Below are positions 53,532-64,000 of a stretch of 64,000 bases of DNA, piece after piece. The notes beneath the pieces were generated by a model. That model saw only the letters and a list, made by a program, of their open reading frames with translations. It was not told the DNA's origin and did no database searches. Made by a program: the position numbers and the translations under genes. Positions within the stretch are counted from its first letter, which is position 1; every line of letters begins with the position of its first letter. Origin of the DNA: Calvatia gigantea (Eukaryota; Basidiomycota; Agaricomycetes; Agaricales; Lycoperdaceae); NCBI GenBank assembly GCA_025093985.1, contig JACAAK010000009.1:1426001-1490000 (forward strand), written 5' to 3'.

Positions 53532-55361
53532 GCACTACCTCGAGAGTCAAAAAACTTGTATCTAGGATATCAGACAAATTCTACACAATTCCTCAGAGAA
53601 GAAAGCACAAACTAAACCTAAAAGGAAAAATACAAACCATGAAAAAGGAAATCACAGTCAATACAATCATAGACTCGGGATGCACGATCAGCAGCATCAG
53701 CAAAAAACTAGTAGATGAAGAAGGACTCCCCACCTGAACACTAGAACAACAAATTTTGGTATTAAACATGGATGGAACACCAAACCAAGGTGGAAGGGTA
53801 ACAGAGACAGCCATGATCAACATAGATATCCAAGGACACAGAGAACAAATTGAGGCATCTGTCGTACAACTACAAGACAGGACAGAAATCTTTTTAGGAC
53901 ATGACTGGCTAGTTAAACACAACCCAGAAGTGGATTGGGAAAATAGACAAATCAAATTCACCCAATGCCCGCCAGGATGTCAATTTCCCCATCAGAATAT
54001 ACCCATTACAGGAAAAATACAAAGCATGGCCACTACAGAAGATCTATGGGAAGAAGAAGACAAGCCAGACCCAACCAAAATGGAAGACCTACCAGACTAT
54101 GTACAACCGTTCACACACTTATTCAATAAGACAACGTTTGACAAGCTTCCAGAACAAACTGAATGGGACCATGAGATAATCCTAACCGAGGATGCCCCAA
54201 AGGAAATAAGTACAGGGACATATAACATGACAGTCAAAGAACAGGACGAACTCAAGGCATTTATTAAAGAAAATCTAGAATCAGGGCAAATACAACCATT
54301 GAAATCCCCATATGTAGCTCTGACATTCTTTATTCCAAAGAAAGATGGGTCCAAGAGGTTAATTCAAGACTACAGGCAATTGAACAATGTGGTGGTCAAA
54401 GATAAAACACCACTGCCAAGAATCAGTGAAGTAATCGACAAACTTGGGAAAGCAAAATATTTCAATAAACTCAACATCATCTGGGGATACAACAACATCA
54501 GGATCAAAGAAAGAGATGAATGGAAGGCAGCTTTCCTTACCAACAAAGGACTTTTCGAACCAACAGTCATGTATTTTGGCCTAAGCAACTCACCAGGAAC
54601 CTTCTCCAGAATAATGACAAGCATCTTCCAAGACCTACTACAAAATGGAGATATCATGAACTATATGGACGACTTTGCTATCCCAGGCAACAGCAAAGAA
54701 CAGCTGAAGGAACAAACAGTACGATTTCTAGAATGAGCCGCCCAATATAACCTGTGCTTCAAATGGACTAAATGCATCTTTGATGCAGAAGAGATTCCAA
54801 TGTTGGGGGTTAAAGTGGGACATGGGCAAATCGAGATGGAAGAAGAAAAAGTGAAATCAGTACAGGAATGGCCTGAGCCAAAGAATACCAAAGGAGTAGA
54901 AAGATTCCTGGGCTTCGCCAACTATTACCGATGCTTCATCAAGGACTTCAGCAAAATTATAGGGCCACTAAACAAACTCAAAGGAGCAACAGCATGGAAA
55001 TGGGCTGAAGAACATTAGACTGTCTTCAACCGACTCAAGAAATGTATCACTGAGGAACCCATCCTGATATTGCCACAGAGACAAGGTCAATTCAGGGTGG
55101 AAGTTGACATGTCAGATTATGCACTAGGAGGTGTGCTGTCACAACAGCAAGAAGACAAATGGCACCCCATTGCCTTCACCTCACAAACATTATCACCAGC
55201 TGAATGAAACTATGAAATATATGACAAAGAGCTACTAGTGATCATTCATGCCTTGAAAGAGTGGAGACATTACCTCCTCGATGCTAAAGAAAAGTTTGAA
55301 ATCTGGACTGATCACGAAAACCTAAAATACTATAGGGAACCACAGAAACTGAATGGATGAC
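53532..55361 (+). pseudogene. Gypsy C pol, 5' part (protease, RT, RNase H)
   Basis: Open 53756-54736, covering RT with intact YMDD at ~54662. Stops include TGA at about 53736 and 54735, TAG at 55016 and TGA at 55206. Interrupted in RNase H by a solo X LTR. Confidence 0.92.
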
Positions 55362-55983
55362 TGTTAAGCATAGGTCATGCAGGTGAGACGACTGGAGTCT
55401 AGATGCCTGGGGATGATGTGTGGATGCAGATAAAGATGGATGAAGTGGCAAACTCGGGAGGACCATGGCTTCAATGTATGTGTTGCACCCTCCTGCCAAT
55501 GAGTGGTCTTAACTTCAGAATAAGGGACGAGGACAGAGTCAGAGATGGAGACAGAGACAGAGACAGAGGTAGAATAGAAGTAGCATGTTGCTAAGTAGAT
55601 TTCAGACTGAGGATTACAGGTGAAGTAGCTACAGTTTATATATGCGAGGAAGTGTAGTTCTACAAAAGGAAACTACTATGACTTCAGGTGCGGGCCAGGT
55701 ATGGCTGCTAGATAAAAACACCAGGAATGCAACTAACTAAAAGGAATAAGGTGAAACAGGAATGATATGAATGGTAAAAGGGATTGCAAGGGAAATGGGA
55801 GTAGGTATGATGACTGGAGAAATGTACAAGGAGGATAATTGGAAATTAATGTCAGACATAATAGTAAGAATGGAGAGTGGGGGAGATGGGGGAGAGCGGG
55901 TGAGAGTGAATGGTAAATAAAATATAAAGTATAGTCCGGGTAAGAGCAGGTGAAGTGGGTGAGCATGTGTGTAGGTTGTGACA
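55362..55983 (+). repeat. Complete solo LTR of family X
   Basis: 622 bp, TGTTAAGC...TTGTGACA, flanked by the 5-bp TSD ATGAC (55357-55361 and 55984-55988). It contains GGAGACAGAGACAGAGACAG and a G-rich patch (GGGGGAGATGGGGGAGAGCG). Reference copy for the X pieces at 11893, 20373, 36765 and 44722. The parent element is not in the window. Confidence 0.95.
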
Positions 55984-55988
55984 ATGAC

Positions 55989-57675
55989 AAGCACAATGGT
56001 ACCTGCAACTACAGGACTATGACTTCATACTATGACATGTACCTGGAAAAATGAACACGAAAGCCGACCTACTATCCTGAATCCACCAAAAACCAGAAGG
56101 GCAGAAAGATAAACTAGTCACCATGATCTGGGAAAGCTGGCTACAAACCAACAGCATGGATAGCATGATACTCCTATGAGCAGAATTGTTCATCCAGCTA
56201 GACTTCCTAAAGAAAATTCAAAGCCAAACCCAATGAGAGACAATGGTCCTGACTGAACTGAAAAGACAGGACTCCCAACTCGTTGAACATGATAAAGTAG
56301 TCTACAGACAAAACAGTGCATACTGTATGTCCCACCTGACCCAAAGCTACGAGAAGAAATCCTAACACAGTATTATGATATCCCAGATGCAGGACACCTG
56401 GGCCAACACAGGATGATGGAACTAATCAGCCACGATTACTGGTGGCCAACAATGCGAAAGGACATAAAAAGATATATTTGAGGATGCCAAGCCTGCCAGA
56501 GAAACAAGACAAGGACAACACTGCTCAAATCACCACTACATCCCCTCCCAGTCCTGAATGGACCTTGGGAAGAAATTAGCATTGATATGATTGGGCCACT
56601 ACTGGAGTCAGAAGAAAAGGATGCAATACTGGTCATCATAGATTGTTTTACAAAAATGATACAACTCACAGCGACTACCATGGACATTTCATCCAAAGAT
56701 ATTATGAGGATATATCGAGACAAAATATGGAAGCTACACAGGCTACTGAGGAAAGTACTCAGCAACCAAGGACCTCAGTTTGCATCAGAATTTACCAAAG
56801 AACTATTTAAAGGACTCAGCATAGAATGGAACCTATCAACAGCATATCACCCACAAACTGACAGACAAACAGAACACATCAACAGAGAAGTAGAAACATA
56901 CATCTGCTTATACTGCAATTACAACCAAGACGACTGGGCAGAATGGCTCCCCATTGCAGAATTCCAGTATAACAATAAACAACATGGAGGAACACAGGCG
57001 ATGCTGTTCTTCCTAAACTATGGAAGGAACCCATGGAAAGGAAAAAATGAATTAACAACAAACAATCTGGTGGCCACAGATTTCCTAAAAGGACTTCAGG
57101 CCACCCAAAATGATGCCTCATCAGCTCTATGTATGTACCAAGAAAAGATGAAACAGCAATATGACCAAAACAAGACCCATGCCAAAACATACCAAATAGG
57201 TGATGTGGTATGGCTGGAAAACACAAATATCCATACCAATCAGACATCAAAGAAGCTAGGCCAAAAACAGTATGGGCCTTTCCTCATTAAGGAAAAGATA
57301 GGAGAAGTAGCATACCGGCTAATGCTACTAGATGGATGGGCCATCCATGATGTGTTCAATGAACAACTCCTGACACTCGCACACCATGCTGAGTTCCCAA
57401 GTCAAGAAAAGACACCAGCATCCACCCCAGTGATCATCAACAATGAAGAAGAGTATGAAGTAGAAGAAATCTGTGGACAAAGAAAACGGGGAAGGGGATA
57501 TCAATTCCTAGTCCACTGGAAAGGGTATAGCAATGAAGAAGATACGTGGACAGTGGAGTCCAATTTGGAGAATGTGAAAGATGCCATACGAGATTACCTA
57601 AAGAGGCATCTGGAGGATACCCATAAAAGAGGGGGCAGAAAACACAAAAAAGCATTGAATAAACAGCCCAGATAA
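55989..57675 (+). pseudogene. Gypsy C pol, 3' part (RNase H end, integrase, chromodomain)
   Basis: Open from ~56587 to 57675: integrase core Asp and Glu motifs (VLSNQGPQFAS, where the second catalytic Asp is changed to Asn; HPQTDRQTEHIN), GPF module (YGPFLIKEKIG) and a readable chromodomain (GRGYQFLVHWKGYSNEEDTW). Stops at 56076, 56178, 56234 and 56480 break the part before the core. This is the copy that shows Gypsy1 pol should continue past its TGA. Confidence 0.9.
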
Positions 57676-57690
57676 AGAAACTAAACAAAC

Positions 57691-58667
57691 ATGCCTGCCT
57701 CCCAACCCAACCACATCGCTATTGACTCCCTTGTACACCCCATCCCTACCAGAATCTTATCCCTGCCATTCCCAGAACCAGGCAGCAGCAGGGTACCAGC
57801 TCCCCAAGAGACTCATTTCAACCTTGCCAAAACACCATCCCCAGCACAAGGCCTCCTCAAAGCCCTACTCAAGGACATTGACAAGGCAACCAACAGTGAA
57901 ATCGAAAACATCACTGCCCAAAACAAATGGCTAGTGGTGAACTGACACATTACCCTCGCCACTGTCTGCATCACCTTTGCTGATATGTATGCCGGATTCA
58001 CTAATGCATCCTCCTCCACTAACCAATACATTCCCGCCATCTTCTGAGCACTAGACCAATCCACCCTCACCCCTAATGAACAAGATTGTGTCCAAGGACT
58101 CTAAAGCTGAATTGACCTGGGCCTTGAGGTCTTTAACCATCTCAACATTGCTAACATATTCCTCGAGCTCGCTGACATAGCCATGAAGTTGCTTGGGAGA
58201 GACAAGTTGAATGAGGACCCTGACATCAACACCCTAGTCGACAGAATTCATGTCACCCTCTCTGAATTGCATGACACAGTCAACCCCATGCCGATACCCC
58301 CATGGACGAAGAAACCACTGTCTCTATGAAAGAGGAAGTCAATGCCCTCTATTGCTTCATAAAAACCATCACACCACCACAGCTCATATCAGTTTTTCTC
58401 CCGCCCACAAGCTTCCACACTGTACTACCAGGACAAGAAAAGGACTGACACTATTGGAACTCAATAGTCAAGAACTACTGGGACAGCTCCACCACCACCG
58501 ATTTCCCATACAACAGTGTCCCAGTCCCTATCTGACAAGACAGACAAAGCCACTCACCCGTCTTCTTAGCATGATCCAATGATGGAAAATTCCTCATCGC
58601 CGCCACCAAGAAAGCACTTGCAGCTGCCATAGTAAATGGAGACTTTGATGAGCTTCCTGAGGCATGA
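57691..58667 (+). pseudogene. Gypsy C ORF3, broken
   Basis: Collinear with Gypsy1 ORF3 (SPAQGLLKALLKDIDKATN, FADMYAGFTNASS, MDEETTVSMKEEVNAL, VLPGQEKD, IAATKKALAAAIVNGDFDEL). Stops at about 57943, 58045 and 58102 and later break it. Its ATG lies 15 bases after the pol TAA. Confidence 0.85.
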
Positions 58668-58685
58668 AGCCTAATCAGGGGGTAT

Positions 58686-58991
58686 TGTTGTGAACTTTCA
58701 CCTATTCATGTCCACCCCATGTTCACCTTCATTCTGATATGTCTGATATCCATTTCATCTATTCCAGTACCAGCGATCTCCAAGTATTGACTCATAAGAC
58801 TACTATGCCATTATCATCAGATGTTTCATGTAGTTACCTCCATCCGTTCAACTGAATGTCTATTGTATTTAAACATACATACATACTCCTGTATTCAGTA
58901 TGCTTAACCACCTAGTTCTCCTCTCCCTTACTTGTCCTCAAGTCTTAGTCTAAGTTGCAATCTGAGGTTTACTCAGACTAAGGTTGTAACA
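58686..58991 (+). repeat. Gypsy C 3' LTR
   Basis: 306 bp. Compared with the 5' LTR, differences are nearly all transitions, many as TG in one LTR and CA in the other at the same dinucleotide. Confidence 0.93.
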
Positions 58992-59081
58992 CTTAACCAT
59001 CTATAGTTTCTCTTCCCTTACTCACCCTCAAGTCTTAGCCCAAGTTGCAACCTGAGGTTCAGCCAGACTAAGGTTGTAACA
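58992..59081 (+). repeat. Gypsy D 5' LTR, right part
   Basis: CTTAACCATC... to GGTTGTAACA, completing the LTR begun at 50227. TTTGGTTAAGTGTCTCC follows at the primer-binding position. Confidence 0.88.
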
Positions 59082-59159
59082 TTTGGTTAAGTGTCTCCAC
59101 CTCACCTTGCAAGGAGTAGGCTGAACAGGCCTAAACAAGAATAACCTAGGAGTCAGTAT

Positions 59160-60317
59160 ATGAGCTCAAACCCAGATAAATACAGAGAACCAAACCTTGA
59201 AGTCACAGATGACAAATCAGAAACATCAGATAAAGAAGAAACAGGGAACCCTGAAGTACCTGCAGAGTTAGTAGAACACAATGAACCCAAAGTAAACCCA
59301 ACAGGAGAAGAAGAAGTACTATCAGAACTTCTAAATGAACTCAACCTAGCAGAAGAAGAATTAACACACCAGGAGAACCCAGCACAAGAACAGGAGGGAT
59401 TAGACTCAGATGAATTAAGCTCAGGAGAAATAGAAACAAACTCAAGCACCAACTCAGACATGACTGACAATACTGTAGTACCCACAACCACACCAAGTGG
59501 GAAAGGTTTAGTACCAGACCCAGGGTTTTTCAATGGAACTCACACCAAGTTTGATGATTGGTGAAGAACCATGACACTCTTCATGAAATTCAACAAAATC
59601 AACACAGCAGATGACAAAGCCATAGCAGTCCTAGCCAGGCTGCAAAAAGGAACAGCAGGAGCTTATGCAGCCATGAAGGCACCACAAATCTTAGATAGAG
59701 AGGACTCAGTAGACTGAAAGGTGTTCTCCAAGGATTTTAGAAAAACCTTCTCTGATGACGCCTCCAATAGTAAGATGGAATGGCAGATTGAAAAATTCAA
59801 ACAGGGGAACAAAAACACAGCTGACTACTTAATCAAGTTTGAAGTTCTAAAAAGCAAGGCAAAAACAGACAGTAAACACACAATGTTCCTACTCAAGAAA
59901 AATGCCAGGCAAGACATCATTCACACTATCATGGGCTACCCACCCAGCACCAGGCTGGACACCTATGCAGAATAAACAGAAGCCATTCTCACCATTGGAC
60001 AAGGATACAAAGCATCTGAATATTAGGGGGACAGAAAAACCAGCACTGGAATGACATATGGAGGAATGGGTGAACCCATGGAGATAGGAAGTAGGTGCCA
60101 CATTTTCAATGCCAAAGGAGAACCCAAATGCTACAATTGTGGCATCTTTGGACACATGGCCAAGGATTGCAAGAAACCCAAGGGGTTAACTTGCTACAAC
60201 TGCAGGAAGACTGGCTATATAGCAAAGGCATGCACCACACCCAAAAAGGTGCAAATCCATGGAATAGAAGAAACTAAGGCAGAAGAGAAGAAGGATTTTT
60301 CTGAGGACTCTGAGTAG
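59160..60317 (+). pseudogene. Gypsy D gag, broken
   Basis: 386 codons collinear with Gypsy1 Gag. Stops at about 59562, 59715, 59973 and 60024; the first three replace Trp codons (TGG to TGA or TAA). First knuckle intact (CYNCGIFGHMAKDC); the second (CYNCRKTGYIAKAC) lacks the His. Confidence 0.9.
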
Positions 60318-61245
60318 GCACTGCCTCGAGAGTCAAGAAACTTGTATCTAGGATATTAGACAAATTTTACATGATTCCTCAGAGATGAAAGCATGAATTA
60401 AACCTAAAAAGCAACATCCACACAAAAGGAAAAAGGGTTGCAGTAAACACAATTGTGGACTCAGGGTGCACCACCAGCAGCATCAGCAAGAAACTAGTTG
60501 ATGAAGAAAATATCCCAACATGAAAACTAGAGCAACAAATCTTGGTACTAAATGCAGATGAAACTCCAAATTAAGGAGGAAAAATAATGAAAATAGCAAC
60601 TATCAAAATGGATATCCAGAGACACTGGGAAAAAATTGAGGCATCAGTTGTACAGCTACAAGACAGGGTGGAAATATTTCTGGGCCATAATTGTTTAGTC
60701 AAACATAACCCAGAGGTAGATTAGAACACTGGAGAAATCAAGTTTACCTGATGCCCATCAGACTGCCAATTTCCCCATCAGAACATTCATATCATGGACA
60801 AAATGCAGAGCATGGCCATCACAGAAGACCTATGGAAAAAAGAGGAAGAACCAGACCTGACCAAACCAGAAGACCTACCAGATTATATATGACTATTCAC
60901 CCATCTATTCAACAAGACAACCTTTGACAAATTTCCAGAGTGAACAGAGTGGGACCATGAGATAATCCTAACTGAGAACACCCCCAAAGAAATAAATGCA
61001 GGAACATACAACATAATGATCAAGGAACAGGACAAACTCTGAACTTTCATCAAGGAAAACCTAGAATCCAGACAGATAAGACCATCAAAATCCCCATATG
61101 CAGTACTTACCTTCTTTATTCCAAAGAAGGATGGATCTAAATAACTAATACAGGACTATTGGTGGTTAAACAATGTGGTGGTTAAAGACAAAACCCCACT
61201 ACCAAGGATAGGAGAAGTCATTGACAAACTAGGGAAGGCCAAATA
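60318..61245 (+). pseudogene. Gypsy D pol, 5' part
   Basis: Protease (VDSGCTTSSISKKLVDEE, about 60452) through early RT (LTFFIPKKDGSK, about 61110) with many stops. It ends at the TA (61244-61245) used by Tc1 copy 3, within the codons for KAKYFN. Confidence 0.88.
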
Positions 61246-62850
61246 CAGTAAGGGACAAAACCGTTCCAATGTTTTGAACTTCTCAGAAGATCAGCTCATA
61301 TCTCAAGGACTACTGTGGCTGTGCACTTCCTAATTTAATTGTAGATAGTCCAGTATCTTATCTAATCATATGCAAAGTATGATTATGTAATCCTTTGTTT
61401 TAGGGGAGTTATTAATTAATTAATATTTTAAGTGCATTGGAACAGTTTTGTCCCTCTTGAAATTTATATACAAAATGGGTATTCTAGTACCTGGTATAAG
61501 CTCCCTTGGCCTGTAAAACTGCCTGGACCCTCCTAGGCATACTCTCTATCAGATTCTGACACACTTCTGGTTCTATGTCATCCCACTCCTTTTGTATCCT
61601 CTCCCATAGGGTATTCATGCTATCAGGAGGAGTATCATACTCTCCCAGCTTATTCTTGAGGTGAGTCCAGAGATGTTCAATGGGATTAAGGTCTGGAGAC
61701 TGTGGGGGCCATACCATAACCTCCAATTCAGACTCATCTAGCCAGTTTGTAGCCTTTTTGCTCTTGTGTTTGGGGTCATTGTCCTGTTGGAAGACCATAT
61801 CCTCCTCATTCTTCCCATACCACCTGATGCTCCTCTTTAGTTCATCCCCCAAAATTTGAACATAAAGGTCAGCATCCATCTTCCCTTCAATTTTAGTGGC
61901 AAACCCCACTCCATCCCACAGCATACAACCCCAGATCATCACATTTCCTCCACCAAACTTGACTGTTCCCTCAACCAATCTATCATTCAGCCCCTCTCCT
62001 GCCTTTTTCCATACCCAAACCCTTCCATCTGATCCAAACCGATTGATTTTGGACTCATCTGTCCAAATAACCCTCTTCCAGTCCTCCAGGGTCCAGTTAA
62101 CATGTGCTTCTGCCCACTCCAACCTTTTCCTCCTATGGACAGCAGTAAGTTTAGGTCGTTTCCGCTTGACTACAGCCTTCATTCCAGCTCCTCTGAGTGC
62201 CCTGCGCACTGTTTTGGTGGATACAGGCTGGGCAATAACATTTTGAAGTGATTTGGTGACTTGGGAGGCATTGTCAGCCTTGCGAGAGGTGATGAGGCGA
62301 ACAGAATAGTGGATATCAGAGGGAGAAAGTTTAGATGGGCGGCCACCAACAGATTTGGAAAGTGTTGATCTATGTTTGGAGCGAATCCTAGAAATAGTAC
62401 TGACTCCCAGACCAGTAATAGAAGCAATATGATGAGCAGATTTCCCTTGGTCCAGGTAAGAGAGGACTCTATTGGTCTGAGTAGAGGAAAGAGAGCGCAT
62501 ATAGTTGTAAAGGTATAGTGGGGGAGTTAATTTGCACCTGAGAATAAGCACATCCATTTATACATCACCCTACATGGTCACATGATTTTATTTGTATTTA
62601 TTTGATTGCAATAAACGAAGTCATGTGCTCAGAATTTGAGAGGGACAAAACTGTTCCAATGTACTTAAAATATTAATTAATTAATAACTCCCCCAAAACA
62701 AAGGATTACATAATCATACTTTGCATATGATTAGATAAGATACTGGACTATCTACAATTAAATTAGGAAGTGCACAGCCACAGTAGTCCTTGAGTTATGA
62801 GCTGATCTTCTGAAAAGTTCAAAACATTGGAACGGTTTTGTCCCTTACTG
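61246..62850 (-). mobile_element. Tc1 element, copy 3
   Basis: 1605 bp, ends CAGTAAGGG and CCCTTACTG, TA on both sides (61244-61245 and 62851-62852). Removing it restores AAATATTTCAAC of the RT gene, matching Gypsy1. Confidence 0.97.
61484..62557 (-). CDS. Tc1-family transposase (DD34E), copy 3
   Basis: 357 residues, identical to the other two copies and intact. The non-coding parts differ from copy 2 at very few bases (for example CG against TG near 62617 / 51965), pointing to very recent spread. Confidence 0.95.
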   Translation of the reverse strand: MDVLILRCKLTPPLYLYNYMRSLSSTQTNRVLSYLDQGKSAHHIASITGLGVSTISRIRSKHRSTLSKSVGGRPSKLSPSDIHYSVRLITSRKADNASQVTKSLQNVIAQPVSTKTVRRALRGAGMKAVVKRKRPKLTAVHRRKRLEWAEAHVNWTLEDWKRVIWTDESKINRFGSDGRVWVWKKAGEGLNDRLVEGTVKFGGGNVMIWGCMLWDGVGFATKIEGKMDADLYVQILGDELKRSIRWYGKNEEDMVFQQDNDPKHKSKKATNWLDESELEVMVWPPQSPDLNPIEHLWTHLKNKLGEYDTPPDSMNTLWERIQKEWDDIEPEVCQNLIESMPRRVQAVLQAKGAYTRY

Positions 62851-62852
62851 TA

Positions 62853-64000
62853 TTTCAACAAACTAGACATCAACTGGGGATACAACAATGTCAGAATCAA
62901 GGAGGAAGATGAATGGAAAGCAGCGTTCCTCACAAATAAAGGGCTCTTTGAGCCAACAATCATGTATTTCAGACTAAGCAACTCACCAGGAACCTTCTCT
63001 TGCATGATGACAAGCATCTTCCATGACTTACTACAAAACAGTGACATTGTAAACTACATGGACAATTTCACAATACCTGGCAACACAAAGGAACAATTAC
63101 AGGAATGGACCATATGATTTCTAGAATGAGCAAACCAGTATAACTTATGCTTCAAACATTCTAAATGCATATTCAATGCAGAAGAGATTCCAATGCTAGG
63201 GGTCAAAGTAGGACATGGAAAAATCAAAATGGAGGAAGAAAAAGTCAAATCAGTATGAGACTGGCCTAAACCCAAGAACACAAAAGGAGTGGAACAGTTC
63301 TTAGGCTTTGCTAACTACTATTGACACTTCATCAAGAACTTTAGCAAGATCACAGAACCACTGAACAAGCTCAAAGGGGCAACTACATGGAAATAGAATA
63401 CAGAACACCAAGCAGCATTCGACAAACTAAAAAGATGCATCACTAAAGAACGTACCTTGATACTACTACAAAGACAAGGACAATTCCAGGTGGAGGTAGA
63501 TGCATCAGACTATGCATTAGGAGGAGTGTTGTCACAGTTACAGGAAAACAAATGGCACCTAATTGCATTCACATCACGAACACTCTTACCAGCAGAACAC
63601 AATTATGAAATCTACAATAAGGAACTACTGGCTATCATGCACACCCTAAAAGAATGGAAACACTACCTGTTAGATGCTGAAGAAAAGTTCAAGATCTGAA
63701 TAGACCACAAAAACCTAAAATACTACAGGGAGCCACAGAAACTAAATGGATGACAGGCCTGGTGGTACCTACAATTACAGGACTACAACTTCATCCTATG
63801 ACACATGCCCAGAAAAACCAATATGAAGGCTGACCTATTATCCCATATACACCAAGCACCAGAAGTGACAGAAGAGAAGTTAGTCACCATAATCAAAGAA
63901 AGCTGGCTACAATCAGAAAGTACCGATGACATGATACTATTGCAGATGGAACTGTTCCTGGAGCCAATGTTCCTAGAAAAAATATGAGAGAAACCCTAAA
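62853..64000 (+). pseudogene. Gypsy D pol, 3' part (RT, RNase H)
   Basis: Resumes RT (FNKLDINWGYNNVRIKEED). The active site reads YMDN rather than YMDD (about 63055). RNase H follows (VEVDASDYALGGVLSQ, about 63490). TGA stops at about 63115, 63127, 63256 and elsewhere. Continues past the window end. Confidence 0.9.

Larger units (their letters stand above)
50412..58991 (+). mobile_element. Gypsy C: decayed chromovirus nested in Gypsy D LTR
   Basis: LTRs 50412-52324 (holding Tc1 copy 2) and 58686-58991, TSD CTTAA (50407-50411 and 58992-58996). Same family as Gypsy1. YMDD and the protease DSG are kept and the chromodomain reads through, but gag, pol and ORF3 have scattered stops. A solo X LTR interrupts RNase H. 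Confidence 0.95.
59082..64000 (+). mobile_element. Gypsy D: decayed chromovirus, runs off the window
   Basis: Internal part of a fourth family member: gag, protease, RT (split by Tc1 copy 3) and RNase H. Integrase, ORF3 and 3' LTR would lie beyond 64000. Confidence 0.9.

Overview
The window looks like a chromosome piece from a mushroom-forming basidiomycete (Agaricomycotina). The host genes have many short introns of about 45-90 bases with fungal-type splice sites. The homeodomain gene has the layout of agaricomycete homeobox regulators, and the repeats are Ty3/Gypsy chromoviruses, Ty1/Copia and Tc1 elements typical of such genomes. The species cannot be named from the sequence.

Bases 1-10944 are a compact gene arm with seven host genes: nicotinate phosphoribosyltransferase (NAD salvage), a ZNF830-like zinc-finger/coiled-coil protein, COX10 (haem A synthesis), U1 snRNP 70K (splicing), a homeodomain protein, TIM13 (mitochondrial import) and JJJ1/DNAJC21 (ribosome biogenesis J-protein). 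Exon structures were rebuilt by hand. All keep frame end to end. TIM13 is split into five small exons and is easy to miss.

Bases 10945-64000 contain no recognised host gene and are a nest of transposons. Target-site duplications (TSDs) let most of the nest be read. Gypsy1 (11918-20372, TSD GGTGA) sits in a solo LTR of family X (TSD CTATC), which sits in a degenerate minisatellite. Gypsy B (21177-31660, TSD CCTAA) carries a Copia element (23467-27618, TSD CATAT). Gypsy Y (37626-44511, minus strand) sits in a Y-family LTR, inside an X-family LTR, beside a further Gypsy LTR. Gypsy C (50412-58991, TSD CTTAA) sits in the 5' LTR of Gypsy D, which runs off the window end. Three Tc1 elements of 1605 bp, with identical 357-residue transposases, lie in Gypsy Y, the Gypsy C LTR and Gypsy D pol.

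The most notable points are these. (1) The main chromovirus family carries a third, unrecognised ORF (328 residues) between the chromodomain and the 3' LTR, seen in Gypsy1, B, C and minus-strand relics. (2) The unrelated Gypsy Y family has a different third ORF at the same place, with two zinc knuckles. (3) Older copies decay almost only by CpG to TpG/CpA change, visible as TGA at former CGA codons and as reciprocal TG/CA pairs between the two LTRs of one element. (4) A 2000-bp copy of decayed Gypsy B sits inside the young Gypsy1 3' LTR, flanked by a 60-bp direct repeat. (5) A 2.5-kb direct duplication next to a 137-base T run looks partly like an assembly error.
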